Assembly: GCA_949987565.1 (NCBI GenBank)
Contig: OX465120.1
Coordinates: 5,567,087 to 5,631,086 of the forward strand
DNA from: Luidia sarsii
Taxonomy: Eukaryota > Echinodermata > Asteroidea > Paxillosida > Luidiidae
Length of the DNA stretch: 64,000 bases
Reading direction: 5' to 3'
Both the position numbers and the translations under genes were made by a program. Below are positions 21,405-34,225 of this stretch, one piece after another. Position 1 is the stretch's first letter. Each line of letters starts with the position of its first letter. The notes under the pieces were generated by a model. That model ran no database searches. It was given only the letters and a program-made list of their open reading frames with translations, and had not been told where the DNA came from.

Positions 21405-21700
21405 TCTTTTGTGAGTAAGTGTGGTTCTGAAAAGAACCGGAGGAACTCGACGTTTCGAAAAGTATACTCTGCTCGTCTTCAGGAGAATGTTTCTCCTGAA
21501 GACGAGCAGAGTATACTGTTCGAAACATATACTGTTCTTCATTCTCCTAAAGACGAGCAGAGTACACTGTTTGAAACGTCAAGTTCCTCCGGTTCTTTTC
21601 AGAACCACACTTACTCACAAAAGAGAATTTACATGGTGTCTCCAGACTCTCCGCAAACCTATTTATCCCTACATGTACAGTGTACAGTAGAATACACATA
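21405..21700. mobile_element. Head-to-head hammerhead-like repeat cluster
   Basis: Minus-strand unit 21485-21446 reads CTC-CTGAAGA, stem GAGCAG/CTTTTC, GAAACGTC, GAG. Plus units start at 21493 (CTGAAGA, but GAAACATA) and 21544 (CTAAAGA, GAAACGTC). All are flanked by the hairpin GGTTCTTTTCAGAACC or its complement and by GTAAATTCTCTTTTGTGAG arms. This is the arrangement of inverted terminal repeats in Penelope-like elements. No reverse transcriptase is present. Confidence 0.65.
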
Positions 21701-21869
21701 TGCAATCTCCCTCAGCTAATACATGTAAAACAAAACCAAAAAACTGGTATGGGCCATTCCCACTACGAAAATAATCCTGATTTGAATCACGATTCAATTT
21801 TGTTTTCTTTTCCCACATGCCAAAAGATTGCCATGCCAGCTGATTGTAGTCAGCAGTTGGTCAAATGGT

Positions 21870-22095
21870 GGGCATGTCCTTGAGGGTGGCCCACACAGGG
21901 AGACATATAAACAAGAATGGCACTTCAGAGCGTGAGCAGTGCATTGTGGGATTAAAAAAACCAGCAGAAATCGACTATTCAGTGGAGCCTTCCCACACAC
22001 ACTGCGTCCCAAATAAACACGATTATTTGAAAAAGTCCCACTCTTAGTGGAGTCTGAACAATCCTGTTTATTGCGTCCACACATGAGAACAAAAG
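21870..22095. repeat. Dispersed repeat, inverted partner of 40375-40640
   Basis: GCATTGTGGGATTAAA, CACACTGCGTCCC, TTATTTGAAAAAGTC and GTGGAGTCTGAAC recur in reverse complement at 40440-40590. Confidence 0.6.
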
Positions 22096-22370
22096 TGGAG
22101 GTTGAATTACATGAACATTGCAAACTGCTCACTGACTAAAATTACCGAAATGAAAAAACTCAATTCAGGAATGCTAGGCCTAATGTTTCCATCCCACAAT
22201 GTTTTTGCATACACTATACAAATTTTTGGGGGGACGTTCTTAGACATGTGCATTTGGCATCTAAAGTATCCGGGAGGCCAAGAAAAATAATGAAATAGAT
22301 AAATAAATAAAATTGATGCAGATGTAAGAGCGCATACATGTACATCGTGTACATTGTACATGTACTGTAC

Positions 22371-22535
22371 ATACAAAAATGTTGCAAACTGCTTACTGAC
22401 TAAAATTACCAAAATGTAAATCTTAAAATTTAGTGGGCCTGACGTTTCGATCCTAGCAGGACCTTTCTCTGCCTTTGAGAAAGGTCCTGCTAGGATCGAA
22501 ACGTCAGGCCCACTAAATTTTAAGATGTACTGTAC
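22371..22535. mobile_element. Near-perfect palindromic element (family with GATCGAAACGTC), copy 1
   Basis: Arms of about 50 bp (22423-22469 and 22477-22523 plus extensions) around a 7-nt loop TGCCTTT. The plus strand right arm folds as GCCT, TTGAGAAA, GGTCC-TGCTA-GGATC, GAAACGTC, AGGC. Confidence 0.85.
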
Positions 22536-22617
22536 ATGTTAATAAAGAATGGGTGCTTGCTGCTTAGCATAGAATTAACTTTGGCTGAAAATCCATCAAT
22601 TCCCTACTGCCCAAAAC

Positions 22618-22705
22618 ATTGAGTTACCAGCTCTTCTCAGAGCCACACGCTGTCTCAAAAGAGATGTTTTACATATTGTCACTGCAAACCATCCACTTGG
22701 CACTC
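22618..22705 (+). repeat. Hammerhead-family flank copy (GCTCTTCTCAGAGCC hairpin)
   Basis: AACATTGAGTTACCAGCTC, a hairpin, then AAAAGAGATG and GTCACTGCAAACC match the unit of the 53-kb tandem array. Confidence 0.6.
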
Positions 22706-22890
22706 CCACTATGGAAACCTTCAAATCTCATCCAATATCTCACCGTTCATGTCATGAACAGTAAGGGAGGGACATGTATGTAATTTGTGCATGCACATCA
22801 TCACAGCATGCACACTGTGCCAAATTGCTCAGAGGTGAGCAACTGGGCATTAGACATCCCCTCCACTTGCTCTAGTGGGGGGCCCCCTTG

Positions 22891-22904
22891 GCTACCATGG
22901 CAAC
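22891..22904. promoter_or_regulatory. X-box-like palindrome
   Basis: GCTACCATGGCAAC fits the RFX consensus on either strand. Confidence 0.35.
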
Positions 22905-23079
22905 CTGTTGTTTCTATGGTGACACCTGTCTGGCAGCAGATGATGGGGTGCCCTGGAACTAGTACATGGGGTTCTGCATATATATAGGGCTGGGGAGGGG
23001 TTCGGTTAATGTGTGTGCAGAATGATGCATATACTTAGAGTGTTCGATGGTACCTTGGTTCTGTGTGCTGTGTACTGAA

Positions 23080-23285
23080 CATGTGCACAGTGTTTACATG
23101 TACCGCGCCGGTATACACATACTGTGCATGTACATGTACATGTACGGTACATACATGTACATTATATACAGTACATGTAGGTTTATTACATTAATCTAAT
23201 GCACTGGAAATTGTGGCACTGCTTATACACATAAAATTGTATACTAAATTACTGTACACTGTACATGTATATATATGTATATTGT
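23080..23285. repeat. TACATG-rich block
   Basis: Runs of CATGTACATGTAC mixed with TATATA. Nothing else recognised. Confidence 0.75.
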
Positions 23286-24922
23286 ATGTCTTTCATATGC
23301 TGATAATTACCAGTGATCATACAGATTAATTATTTGAGGAAATATTGTGTTCTGAGTAATATCAACACATGTCTAAGGTAGTATAATTGAGGTACAATGT
23401 TATAGATAAGAGTGGTTTTTTTTAAAGTAATTAAGAGGGTTATTAGTCAAATTAATATAACTATGTAAGTCTAAGGCACTGAAATTCAGAAGATTTTACA
23501 AAGATTGTGTCAAGTGCTTACTGACTATCGCGGATATTCCAACCAACAATGTCAATCTTACAGAAACTGCAAAATGCCGAAAAGAATCTTGCCTTTAAAG
23601 TTACTGCTAGGATGGATCAGATCAAATGGTTCAGACTAGGACATGTTTAATACATGTAGATAATTTGTATTTTGATAATTTAGGTCAGTAACTAGTAAGC
23701 AACATTGCCGTGTATTCCACTTCCAGTAGGCCACCTTTTTATCAGTACTGACTTTCACCAGCACACTATAGAACCTGCAAATGAAAAGCACTTTGTTTTG
23801 TGGTACAGTAGTTTACTACGTGCTAACAACATGAAAAATCGCACTTTGAATTCTGCGTCTCAATCTTAATTCCTTTTCGGCATTCAGTATTGAGTCCAGC
23901 ATCTCAATCTCAATCCCTTTATCATTTACATCGGGTCCGAAATCTCATCAAAGATCGCATCCCGAAGACGATCACATGACACGTCACTGGTTTTGGGTTT
24001 CGGGAATGGAGACAGGGATGGGATGAGAGGATTAGGAAAAAGAGTTAAAGGAAAACAGTGGATTTCCCTTTTTAAAAAGGTCAAGGATGATCGATAAAGA
24101 AATTGAAGAAGGGTTATTGCGATGAGAAAAGCAAGGACCATGACCTGTAGGCGCAAGAAACTGCTTAAAAATATCAGATCAAGAATGTACATGTACATGA
24201 ACAAACTAACAAAGCCATTTTTCAACTGGACTTATTTTGGTCAATGTAACCGAGATGATGGTTACTTTTTCCTTTTTATGTCCAGTGGAAATGGTCCAGT
24301 TAAATGTCCTCTTGGTAAAAGTAACTGAGCTGAATGGTTACTATTATTGGCCAACCTCTGCCCCAAAAAGGTGACCAGGTAAGTTTAACCGAGCCGCACC
24401 AAGAGTCAGACGCACCACTCCGCAAAATGCGACATGGTAAAAAAAAAAAACATCCGCCCAGATCGGCCTATGATGTAACACGTACATGCACTGTGCAGTG
24501 TGCACAACGTACGGTATGTGCAGGTTGTTGTACGCATCTCATATGCAAAAGGGGCCGTGATCTCTTGGGATGTACATGTACGGCAGTTAATGGTTCACTG
24601 CTTCAGACAGGCGCCCCCCCCTCCCCCCCTCTCCCCCTCCCCCCCCCAATGACTATGGCTGACTTTCTGTAGTGAAGACCACACCTAACCTAAGGGCTGG
24701 ATATGTAATGTACTAAACAGTACAGTACATCTATGGTAAAAGTCCAATCAACCACTGGAGGGCTTTGGGATTACAACCCATTCCAATCTAATTTCCTTTG
24801 CTTGCTAATCATCTCATCAATGCAAAATTCCCAGTTTTCTTTCCCTAGCTCTTCAAAATAAATTTTATTGCCAATTTTATTGCAAATTTTTGCAATAGTC
24901 CAATTTCCTTTGCGCATTGAAG

Positions 24923-25303
24923 GGATAACATAACATTGATGGAGGTCAAAGAATAGCATCCATACGTTGTCTGATCCAACATGTGCATGAAATAGCACAC
25001 ATAAGTCTGTGAAAATTTCAGCTCAATCCGCCAACCGAGTCTCGAAAAATAGTAAAAAAAATACTTCATTTGTTTCGCGAAAATGTAGCATTCAACGTAC
25101 ATGTATTGTTCTGAAAAATCATTTAGATCTCGGGGTGAGACGTAAGCTATTTCATTACTTTTTTCTCCAAAAATAAAACACTTCAGACAGAAATATTTCA
25201 GTGCAAGGTTTCTACCATGACCATCTTCAATCTGCATAATTTGTTTATAAATGTAAATCTGTGAACATTTCCGTTTTTCAATCTTACCAATGTTGTGTAG
25301 GCC
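24923..25303. mobile_element. MITE family 1, copy 3
   Basis: Same orientation as the 1.8-kb copy, with CCGCCAACCGAGTCTCG inside and CCAATGTTGTGTAGGCC at the right end. The left end is mutated. Confidence 0.7.
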
Positions 25304-25904
25304 ATTAAATCCTTTTGCTGGCACATTTGAAAATAAATTACATTGCCCATCCTTGGTTTTTTTTTTTCTAATATTTTTTGAAGGCCTGCCATGTCCATCC
25401 TAACAGGATGTTTCTCAAAAGCAGACTTTTTCTTTTCTATTTTGAATCACATCAACGTTATTTCCCCAAGAATCTATTTGACACAAGTCCTTACGGATAA
25501 CATAAATGTTTTTATGCATGAAACATGACCTAAACAAACAGTACCCTCAGTAATGCCAACGCCAGACCAAACAAAGGAAAAAACAACAGGATTCTGGCAT
25601 TTATGTCAAGAAGAGACTGAAAGGGTAAAATCAATAGAAATTTCTCCCCACTTGTGCATGGACATGTACTATATTTACACCCTGTCTTTTCTGTAGAGCT
25701 GTTTTGATACTTAAAACCTTTGTTTTCACAAGTCTGGACCTGTACATGTAATCACGTTGACCCAGTACACTGGCTTAAAAAAACAATAGTAGGGCTCAAC
25801 ACTGAAGATGTGTCTGTATGCACATTGCACACAAGTCTATGGAAGTTTGTACAAGTAACATGTATGCCGATATATACCAAACATTCGGCTATAATGAACC
25901 TGTA

Positions 25905-26020
25905 CTCTTTGCACGGCTCCCGTTTTTTGTGTACACAATATGTGGGCTACAACCGCTATAACAAACGATCGCTATACCAAACTATTTTCACGGATCTCGG
26001 GATCTTTGTTTAAGCGACGT
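25905..26020. repeat. Dispersed repeat, inverted partner of 29455-29580
   Basis: The sequence around CGCTATAACAAACG and TTTTTGTGTACACAATATG here is found in reverse complement at 29455-29580 (GTCGCTATAACAAATA, ATATTTTGTACAC). Confidence 0.65.
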
Positions 26021-26611
26021 TGCACTGTACAAATTGATTTTTCCCAAAATTGTTTCCCATTCCTTCAGTGTTAAATTTCAGTTTCAAAGTGCAAGAACAG
26101 GTAAGCCTATTCAAAACAGTTGGTAAAAGTTGACCACATTTTTTTTTAGCATGTTGAAATCAATCTGTCCATTCATCTGTCAGTGCCCCCCCCCCCCACA
26201 ATTGTCTGTGAAAAGCACGTTGTGTTCCTAATGACAAGTACTGTACAACTGTTCAAGCAACTACTACATATTTGTTCCCGGCAATCCCGGGTAAGCCCCC
26301 TTGCACTTTTGCAGCCTAGTCTAGCTACATGAAGTGGACTGCTGATTGATCTCGTAGTCTGCCACTTTTCCTTCATCTTTCAATGCATGAGCTGTCAAGG
26401 GTTTATTTGTCTTATTTATTTTTTGGGCAATCACACATGTAATTACACACACTTGTATATTGACAACATAAACTACACTAGCAAGTCATCCAAAGTCAGA
26501 ACCTACAAATGTACAAGTACATTACATTTAGGGTCGTTCGCCCTAATCTCATAATTTATCAATTGGGCAGAATGGGCAGCTGGGCTAGAAGTAGATCAAT
26601 CTTACAGCCAG

Positions 26612-27228
26612 GGCATAACATCTAGTGCATTCCCACTAGGAACATTATAAAAAAATATATCACGATTCAATGTTTGTTTGTTTTTTGCCCCTTCGCACAT
26701 TCACATTCACATTCAAGGCAAAATTTGTTGAAAAGTTAATCGCCATTCCAAGTTCAAACATCCTTTTTTTTTGCGGGTTAAACTGCACATGCCTGAAATG
26801 TGGCTCAGTTGGAGACACTTTCCGGACTGCGCGCACTTGGTTTGCTCATAACAGTACAATGCACGGTTCACGCGCAGCCATGTGGAGAAAAACAGCTGAT
26901 TGTAAGGCCGTCGGATATTTTTATCTATGGACCTCAATTTTTCTCTTTTCGACAACTTTCACAGTATTCACACACACATACACACAGCGGCTGCCATTCA
27001 CTCACGATATATCTGAAAAATCGCAAGAGGAACTGCCTTTTGAATGGTGATTTGAATCGCGAGTGTTTGCAAGATTCCACCGTTCACACAAACGGTGGAT
27101 TGAGACTTTTCGTGCTAGCGGGAGTCTCAATCACAACTGAAATCCCACTAATAGTCACTTTTATTGTGTTGAGTTTGAATTGCAATCCACATAATTGCGT
27201 TTTGGGGGACAATGGAAATGGCCCTTAA
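26612..27228. mobile_element. Candidate non-autonomous DNA transposon with GGGCCATTTCC-like ends
   Basis: The right end GGAAATGGCCCTT and left end GCATTCCCACTAGGAAC are weak inverted repeats enclosing CACGATTCAA / TTGAATTGCAATCC arms. Related ends occur at 21745-21800, 40780-40845 and 45742-45760. The coding-like frames inside are not recognised. Confidence 0.4.
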
Positions 27229-27344
27229 GAACATAATTGCATACCACTCATCTAAATGAGCCAATTACCAAAAGTGGTTTACTAAGGAACGCAATAAAAA
27301 CAGGAGGGGTATAATTGTAACAAATGCCAAGAAATAAAAGGCTT

Positions 27345-27720
27345 TAATAAATAATAATAATAATACTATTGAATTTATATAGCGCTTTATCCACAACATG
27401 TTCAAGAGCGCATTACAAAATCAAAAATGACAAAATTTTAAAAGATATTACAAAAACATATACAATATCATTAATTAAAACATTAGAATTATTGTTAAGA
27501 TAAAACATACCCAGAATATTACAACCACCTAGAGTTTTCAAATTAATAAAATACTTTTTTTTAAAGATAAGTTTTTAACATTGATTTAAAACTGAGAACA
27601 CTGGTAGCGTGTCTAATTTGACATGGAAGTCTATTCCAGAGATGAGATGCACAATACTCAAAGGCTCGATCCCCAATGGTAGGTAGCCTTCCAAATCCGA
27701 TATCATTTAAAAGCATTTGT
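27345..27720. repeat. Dispersed repeat with ATATAGCGCTTTATCC head
   Basis: Starts in AATAATAATAAT, then TTTATATAGCGCTTTATCC and CATTACAAAATC, ending GGAAGTCTATTCCAGAGATG. A relative sits at 60541-60850 (GTGAGTTCCAGATGTGAGG). This is a common type of interspersed repeat in marine invertebrates. Confidence 0.6.
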
Positions 27721-27740
27721 AACTTTATTAAAGGAGTTTC

Positions 27741-27792
27741 TGCTCTGCCTTTGAGAAAGGTCCTTCAGTAGGACCAAAATGTCAAGCACCAA
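27741..27792 (+). repeat. Hammerhead-like palindromic family, diverged single copy
   Basis: CTCTGCCTTTGAGAAAGGTC followed by a mutated stem and CAAAATGTCAAGC; the GAAACGTC core is broken. Confidence 0.6.
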
Positions 27793-27857
27793 GTTGCAAG
27801 AGCTCAGGAGTATTGTACGTGTACATTCTCAACAGGCAGGTTTGGAACTCCTGAAGA

Positions 27858-28014
27858 CAATTTCACCAAACACATCGTAACTTACTTAGCTACATATATT
27901 TATGTACACAATCGCAAGATGATGAGCGATGCACAGAAACCACACGGAATATTGCAAGTTTGCAACTAATGCTGGGTTAATTACGATGCATCATAAAAGC
28001 CTTTGTGAAATCCA
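27858..28014. mobile_element. MITE family 3 copy
   Basis: Ends CAATTTCACCAAAC and CTTTGTGAAATCCACC are inverted; interior has GATGATGAGCGATGCACAG and TTACGATGCATC. Confidence 0.55.
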
Positions 28015-28487
28015 CCCCTGATTAACATGTATACATGTACAGGTACATAAGTGTACTGCCACTGTAGTCTGTGGCATGTATACCATACATTCTGCCAGTT
28101 TTTCTTTCAACTTTCGCTTTTTCTATTTCATGTATTCACTTGGAATTCAAATATAATATTCAACTTTGCCTCAAAACAAACAGATTCGGCTGAGCAAGAA
28201 ATGAGTCATTGGATCAGAAGCATGATTCAGTTTCTTCCTCAATTAAATTTCATTATGATTTTTGATGAGTAATGACACAAAAGTTTACATGTAGTACATG
28301 TATGTATTGTACACCAAAATATTTTTACAATGCATTATTTGGAGTATGGCAGGAAATTAGTGCATTATTACACTACATTCATTGTACATGTACAGGGTAG
28401 ATCAAGATTATTCAAAATGGCAGTTCAACACTTAGTATATTATCCTTCAGTTTAAGAACACTTGGTACTTTGCTGGTGTAGGTTTTA

Positions 28488-28675
28488 AAATCTAATTAGC
28501 ATAATTTCTCGCTTGGCAGCTTTTCCAGGCCTCATGAATCATTCAAAGCGTTGCTAATGAATCACTGACCTACGCGTACACTGGCTAATGGCCCCTCACG
28601 GCCCGGCCCTCATTTGCATATCAGGTGACCATGGCGACAAATGGTCACGCAGTAATTATTATTGTTACATGTACA
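28488..28675. promoter_or_regulatory. Candidate enhancer with octamer and homeodomain motifs
   Basis: A non-repetitive, GC-balanced island with CTAATTAGCATAAT, GCTAATGAATCAC, GGCTAATGGCC, an octamer CATTTGCATATC (28611-28622) and ACCATGGCGAC. No open frame or repeat similarity in the window. Regulatory role is inference from motif density. Confidence 0.3.
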
Positions 28676-29454
28676 TGTACATAATGTGTCGTGCGTGTAT
28701 GTGCATATGTACAATGTGCATGTACAAATATGTGTAAATTTAGATCAGGCACAAGTACATAAGTAGCCCTATTTAATTGTACATTTTGGCCTACTACTAC
28801 TAGACATATCGTAATTGTGCAATGTATGTACTATTACAAACAAAAGCAAAAAGTACACTGCAAAAGCTCAACAAGAATTCAAGTTGAACCTTTCTTTAAA
28901 CGCCAAATGTTGTAAATCAATTGATAACCGACAAAAATATATAGATCGTGCATAAACATATGTACGTACCCAAGAATATTCCAAGTGATTTGACACCAAG
29001 GTGCTAACAATTGTCATCTGAGATCTTTAAATTCATTGACTTGTGTGAGTCATGTACATGGACATGTGTACATCCCATGGACTCAATTTCTTCTGAGGGC
29101 ATTTAAGAGCATCGTAAAAAAACTACCCAGCCCGTAAGAGAGCTAATAAAATTGTATGCCCCACACAAACAGCATATATATGGCTCGTCAAAAGAAATTT
29201 CTAGTGACGCACTTCCAAGCCTCATCATTGGGAGTGCAATAAATTCTGGCCAGGACAGAAGGGTCTCGCATTACAAATCTTTCTGGGCTGACATAAAAGA
29301 AATAAACAAGGATCCTGATTTAATTTGCCTTGTGTGTTTGCCCTTACTGTAAAGTGTTACAACTTAAAGGCATTTAGTCATGTTTTGTGAATGTGAAATG
29401 GACACGTTTGTTTGTGACCATGTTTGTCTTCTTTGTTGAGACAGAACACTTACG

Positions 29455-29580
29455 AGTGGAACGTCGCTATAACAAATATCCCGGGATCCATGAAAATTGT
29501 ATAGCGTTCGTTCATTATAGTAGTTGCTATAGTTGCAGCCACATATTTTGTACACAAAAATCGGGAGCCAAAGATCACGT
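29455..29580. repeat. Dispersed repeat, inverted partner of 25905-26020
   Basis: Diverged reverse-complement copy sharing the CGCTATAAC motif and GGGAGCC end. Confidence 0.6.
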
Positions 29581-29930
29581 TTGTAATAGCCGAATGTTCG
29601 GTATATCAGCATTTGTTAGCGACAATGCGACATGCCACTGTATAGTACATGTACATGTATGCTCATACAGCTACATGTACATGTACATGTACATGTAGGT
29701 ACAGCCTGTACAGTTGTATTGTATCATTTACAACATTGTACACGTACAATGTCAATAACCTACTGCACACATACTAGTTTACTACTGTACTCAGATACTA
29801 CTGGTACTGTCATGTCATAACCTTATTGTACACTGTAGAGTGTACTGTACAAGTACATACTACATACATGTTGTATAGTGCTGATTATTTTGATTATGCA
29901 TGGCATGATTTATAAAGAAAATCTCAACAA

Positions 29931-30140
29931 AAAGGGCCTGAACTTTCAATCCTAGAATTTAAAGCTAGGATCGAAACATCAGGCCCTTGAGTTGAAGGCT
30001 CTAACATTTGATCTTAGTATTTCTTGTGGTTCCAGTTGTGATAAAATTCACATTTTTAAGTACATACATGTAGGCCTATGGTAAATGTTCTGCCTTTGAT
30101 AAAAGTCCTGCTACATGAACGAAACACAAAGCCCTATAAC
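29931..30140. repeat. Palindromic hammerhead-like family, two diverged copies
   Basis: An inverted pair at 29934-29992 (GGCCTGAACTTTCAATCC / GGATCGAAACATCAGGCCC) and a degraded copy at 30089-30136. Confidence 0.6.
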
Positions 30141-32889
30141 TTAACTTTTGATTTATGTATTGCTGTTGCATGTCATTTCAGTCAGAGAACAGTTTGCAAC
30201 AGTTTTTAACTATTACATGTGTGTAACAAAATAATAAGATGTTCATGTTCATGTTCCGCCCCTGTATTTACCACCTCTATGATTGCCTTGCAAATGAATA
30301 CAACATTGATTTTACATGTATGTGCCACAGTTATGCTTTATTCACGCAGTCACAACTGTCCATTAGTACAGGTGGTAATTTAGTAATGTGCTCTGAATGG
30401 GCAGATGGCCTTCGGTGGTTGAAGATAATTTAATCCTTTAAAATCAATCCATCCTAAATACAGACTTATGGCCTGCACATAGCAGACCTACACATGTATA
30501 CATGTAGATGTACACGTACAGTGTACAGTCATCATAATTGCGATATAGTTTACTGTACTGCACATGTAGCACAGGGTACAGTTTATAGTACAAGAAGGGT
30601 GTGAGATGCGTTAACTCCAGATCACCATAAATTTTATTCATCTTTGAACAAGTTTCAGTTAATAATCTGGTATATTGTTTTATTTCTGTGTGTGGTGTGG
30701 GGGGAACCCCCTAATTTTTTATTTGTTTTTGAGAGTGTGCCAATGTTGACAGATTCAACAATGCTTACCAAGGTTTGTACAGTATTTGTAATGCGATACA
30801 CATCCAGATAAGGGATAGAGCAGATGTCATTAATCACTGCAGTATGATAACAACAAAGATCCCACTAGGTTAAAAATGTTGAATTGTCTTAAATTTGTAT
30901 TTTGATTTTGCACAACTTTCTGTAGAGAATCAGTTCTTTTCAGAAGTTAGAAACATGCACACTAACACATAATTATTCCTTTAATAATTATGGTATCACC
31001 ACAAACCACCCTTGACTGGTCGAAATCAGCAATACCTAGACCTGGTAATCACTAGCGTAAATGCTATGGAGGTTTGGCATGAGCTAAGTGATTTGTTCAG
31101 GATTTGTCCTTCATTCCTCATGCACATAATTAGGCTACAGTACAGTGCTTTAGACCCTTCCTCAATATTTAGACTCATTCCCTTTCGCAAAAATAAATGC
31201 AAAATGCAAAAATAATTGCCATCCAACCAGCAGTTTGTCATGCATTTTCATTTCTTTATTTCGTTTTTTTTATGAAACTGTGTGGTTATTTGACAGGCAC
31301 TGCATACATGTATAAATTGAAGGCTATCGAGATTGAAAAGGGGTAAAGTTACATCCCATAATTCACTGCGCGCTGTGGATTAACATCCATTGCCACAACG
31401 ATAAGCTGTTTAATACTGCATGGTCGTGTGCTATTTTAAGAACACTACGAATCAATTAGTTCTAACGGTAGCAAGTTGCCCACATGCAGGTCAAGACACG
31501 CTACAGCTTCTGGTTGGTCACTCAGGCTCGTACATGTACGTATATTTCAAGCATGTGCATGTTGGACTACCCTGTAGTCTGTACTGCGCTGTACATGTAC
31601 AGTGTACACAACTGGGGTGTTTGTGCAACACCACTCAGTGACAAACTACTTGTACATGTAGGCCCTTGCTAATATGTGCAGGTGAAAAGTTCAGACAGGA
31701 TTCAGCAGCAAAGAGGATACATACAGTAGTGTAGTCAGTAGAAGTACATACGGTACATGGCATGGAACCTCCACCTCCATGCATGGACAACCTTAGCAGG
31801 CTTCAACCCCTCTGCTCACCCCTACCCCCCTCCACCCCAATAATAATAAATCAAGCCTTTCTCACACCCTATGATGACCATGCCATGACTGAGCATGCTA
31901 CCTCCATGGACTGAGCTATATGACAGCCCCCCTTGAGTGAAGCAGCTTCTACACTACAGCCTGTACAGGCCATATTATTACAAAATCACATTGACCTCAT
32001 GTTCAATTTAAGGGGTATTGATGAGGGTACTGGAAACTAAAGCTTGCACCATAATCTGTTCAATTTTTGGTCCATTAGCTGTGTGGATTTGATTGCACCA
32101 TGGAGAAATAAGAATGATTGCACTAATCACCCAAGGTAAAAAAACAACAACGCTCCACTGAATCTTACTGCAGGTTTTTGCAATCCCACAATGCAGGTCT
32201 CTCAAGTGTTTAAAAATGTCTCCCTTCATGGGCCACCCCAAGGACACACGCACACACCCCCCAATTGACCATTGCTTAAGAACCACAATTTTTTTGCATC
32301 ACAATATTTTGATCTTTGTTAATGACCTTTTTAATGGGAGTTAAAAAAAAAAAAATTTTGGATCACAATTATTTGCACAGTGTGAACGGCCTTATTAATA
32401 TTATTTACAACCCCTTTCCTTCCCTTCCCAAGCTCTCCACACTGAGCCCCCCCCCCCCAAAAAAAAACCTCCCTGGATTCTACCCCAAGGGATCCCAGCT
32501 AGGCCTAATTGGATTGCAATTTCTGTCCTGCCTCTTCTCTCCCCCCCCCCCCCCTTGTGCCAGATGTGCCAGTCTTGTCACAGCAGTTGTACCCCCTCTG
32601 GATATTGTTTTCCAGAGAGGAAAAAACAGGAGTGAATATTGCCTCCTCCCCAAGACAAAAAAAACACCTCATAAATGTGTCGGTCATACAACAAAGTGAC
32701 CCACCTCCTTTTGATATTTTGTGATAAAGCAAGTTAGTTGTTTGAAATTTTATTCAATTAAAAAAAGGCATTCTTCTGATGAGGGGATATGCTACGGCTT
32801 CACAATTAGATATGTAATTTAAGGTAATTTATTCAGAAGATTACTACCCCTGAGTTTAAGATTGATAAAATCTCAGTCGCTGAAGAATT

Positions 32890-32950
32890 TCACCATGCCT
32901 GATGTATTCAGACCTAGCAGGACGAGGACCATTCTCAAAAGCAGACAGTG
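32890..32950 (-). repeat. Hammerhead-like family, diverged copy
   Basis: CCTGATGTATTCAGACCTAG and CATTCTCAAAAGCAGAC, reverse orientation. Confidence 0.5.
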
Positions 32951-33297
32951 ATGAAAGTCAGTTGTAGTAACACTAACAGAAATTAACTAAAACCTAATTT
33001 TCATCCAAAAATTCAGATCTAGACAAATAAATGGCAACAGGCAAACTGAGTCTGATACTCACTAAAATAAGTAAAATACCCAAAATGCAAATTGCATACA
33101 ATTAACGGGCTGTCGGGCTGATGTGTTCCAACTACTTCCAATTCTAGCAGCCCTTTGTAAAAGACAGAATAAAAGAAAAGTCCTGGCTCCTGGTAAGATT
33201 GAAATCATTTCAATTGTAACTTGTATTTGTAAGGCCCTCCAAATTTCTGGAGAGATAAAAAGGACGCCAGACAATAGGATTGTGCCTCTTAGTGGTG

Positions 33298-33345
33298 AAA
33301 CTGAAAGGTCCTGCTAGGATTGAAACGTCACGCCCTCTGCAATTT
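33298..33345 (+). repeat. Hammerhead-like family, short copy
   Basis: GAAAGGTCCTGCTAGGATTG followed by AAACGTCACGCCCTC; helix II module nearly intact. Confidence 0.65.
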
Positions 33346-33504
33346 TGAAAACATTGTACGCGCTGGGCCATTTGCACACCATGCAGTGCTATGACGCACT
33401 GTACATTCATACTGTGCATGGAATAGGCAACCCAGTCCCACACAGACTCAGCCTTCACCACAAGGCAGAATTAATGCCAGCCATCACAACACAGTTGAGT
33501 TCAC

Positions 33505-33760
33505 CCTTAATGTATTACCTGCATTAGGAGGGAGACCTGGTTAGTTCAGGTGATTAAAAGTGATTGATGGGAGATGGGGTTGTGTGGGTGGGTGGTTAGG
33601 GGGGGGGTTCCCCTTTCCATAGATTACCTTTTCCTCTTTCCTGCCAGCCTTGCCTGCTAGCTCTGCCGCTGAAATATTATCCCTCATTCCTGTGCATGAA
33701 TAATATCGGTAATGTGCAAAATGCCTGCACCATATTGCGCCTGGTGAGGAGTCCTGTAAT
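33505..33760. promoter_or_regulatory. Candidate non-coding conserved island
   Basis: Repeat-free apart from one G run; holds AATGTATTACCTGCATTAGG, GTGATTGATGGG (PBX/HOX-type) and TGCATGAATAATATC. No coding signal. Enhancer role is a guess. Confidence 0.25.
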
Positions 33761-33779
33761 TTGTGTGGTGATTGTGTGA

Positions 33780-34225
33780 ACATGTACACTGTGCTGAACA
33801 TGTACGTGTACATTCACATTAATTTTATCACAGTGTAGGTGTTACTGGGCTTTAGTGTTGTGACAGCTGTGTACAAGTAATATCCAATTCAGTTGTGTGT
33901 TGCATGTGCAAGTCTAGACTAGGCATAATGCACAGGCACAATATCATGAATACATACTGTGTACATGTATTGTACACTGCACATGCACTGTACATGAATG
34001 CACATGTCCATGTATACATATGTACAGTACATGTACAGTACATGTACAGTGTACACAGTACAAGTGTGGCAATACACTGTACAATGTAAAGTATGTACAT
34101 GTACAGTATGTGTACAACTTGTGTCTGTTGACTGGTGTTAATCTACATGTAAATCCGGTACAAACATGTACTGTACATGTACAGTACATACACTGTACAA
34201 GTGTACAATGTACAATGTAGCCTTT
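33780..34225. repeat. TACATG-rich block
   Basis: The longest such block in the window, dominated by GTACATGTACAGT on both strands. Confidence 0.8.
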
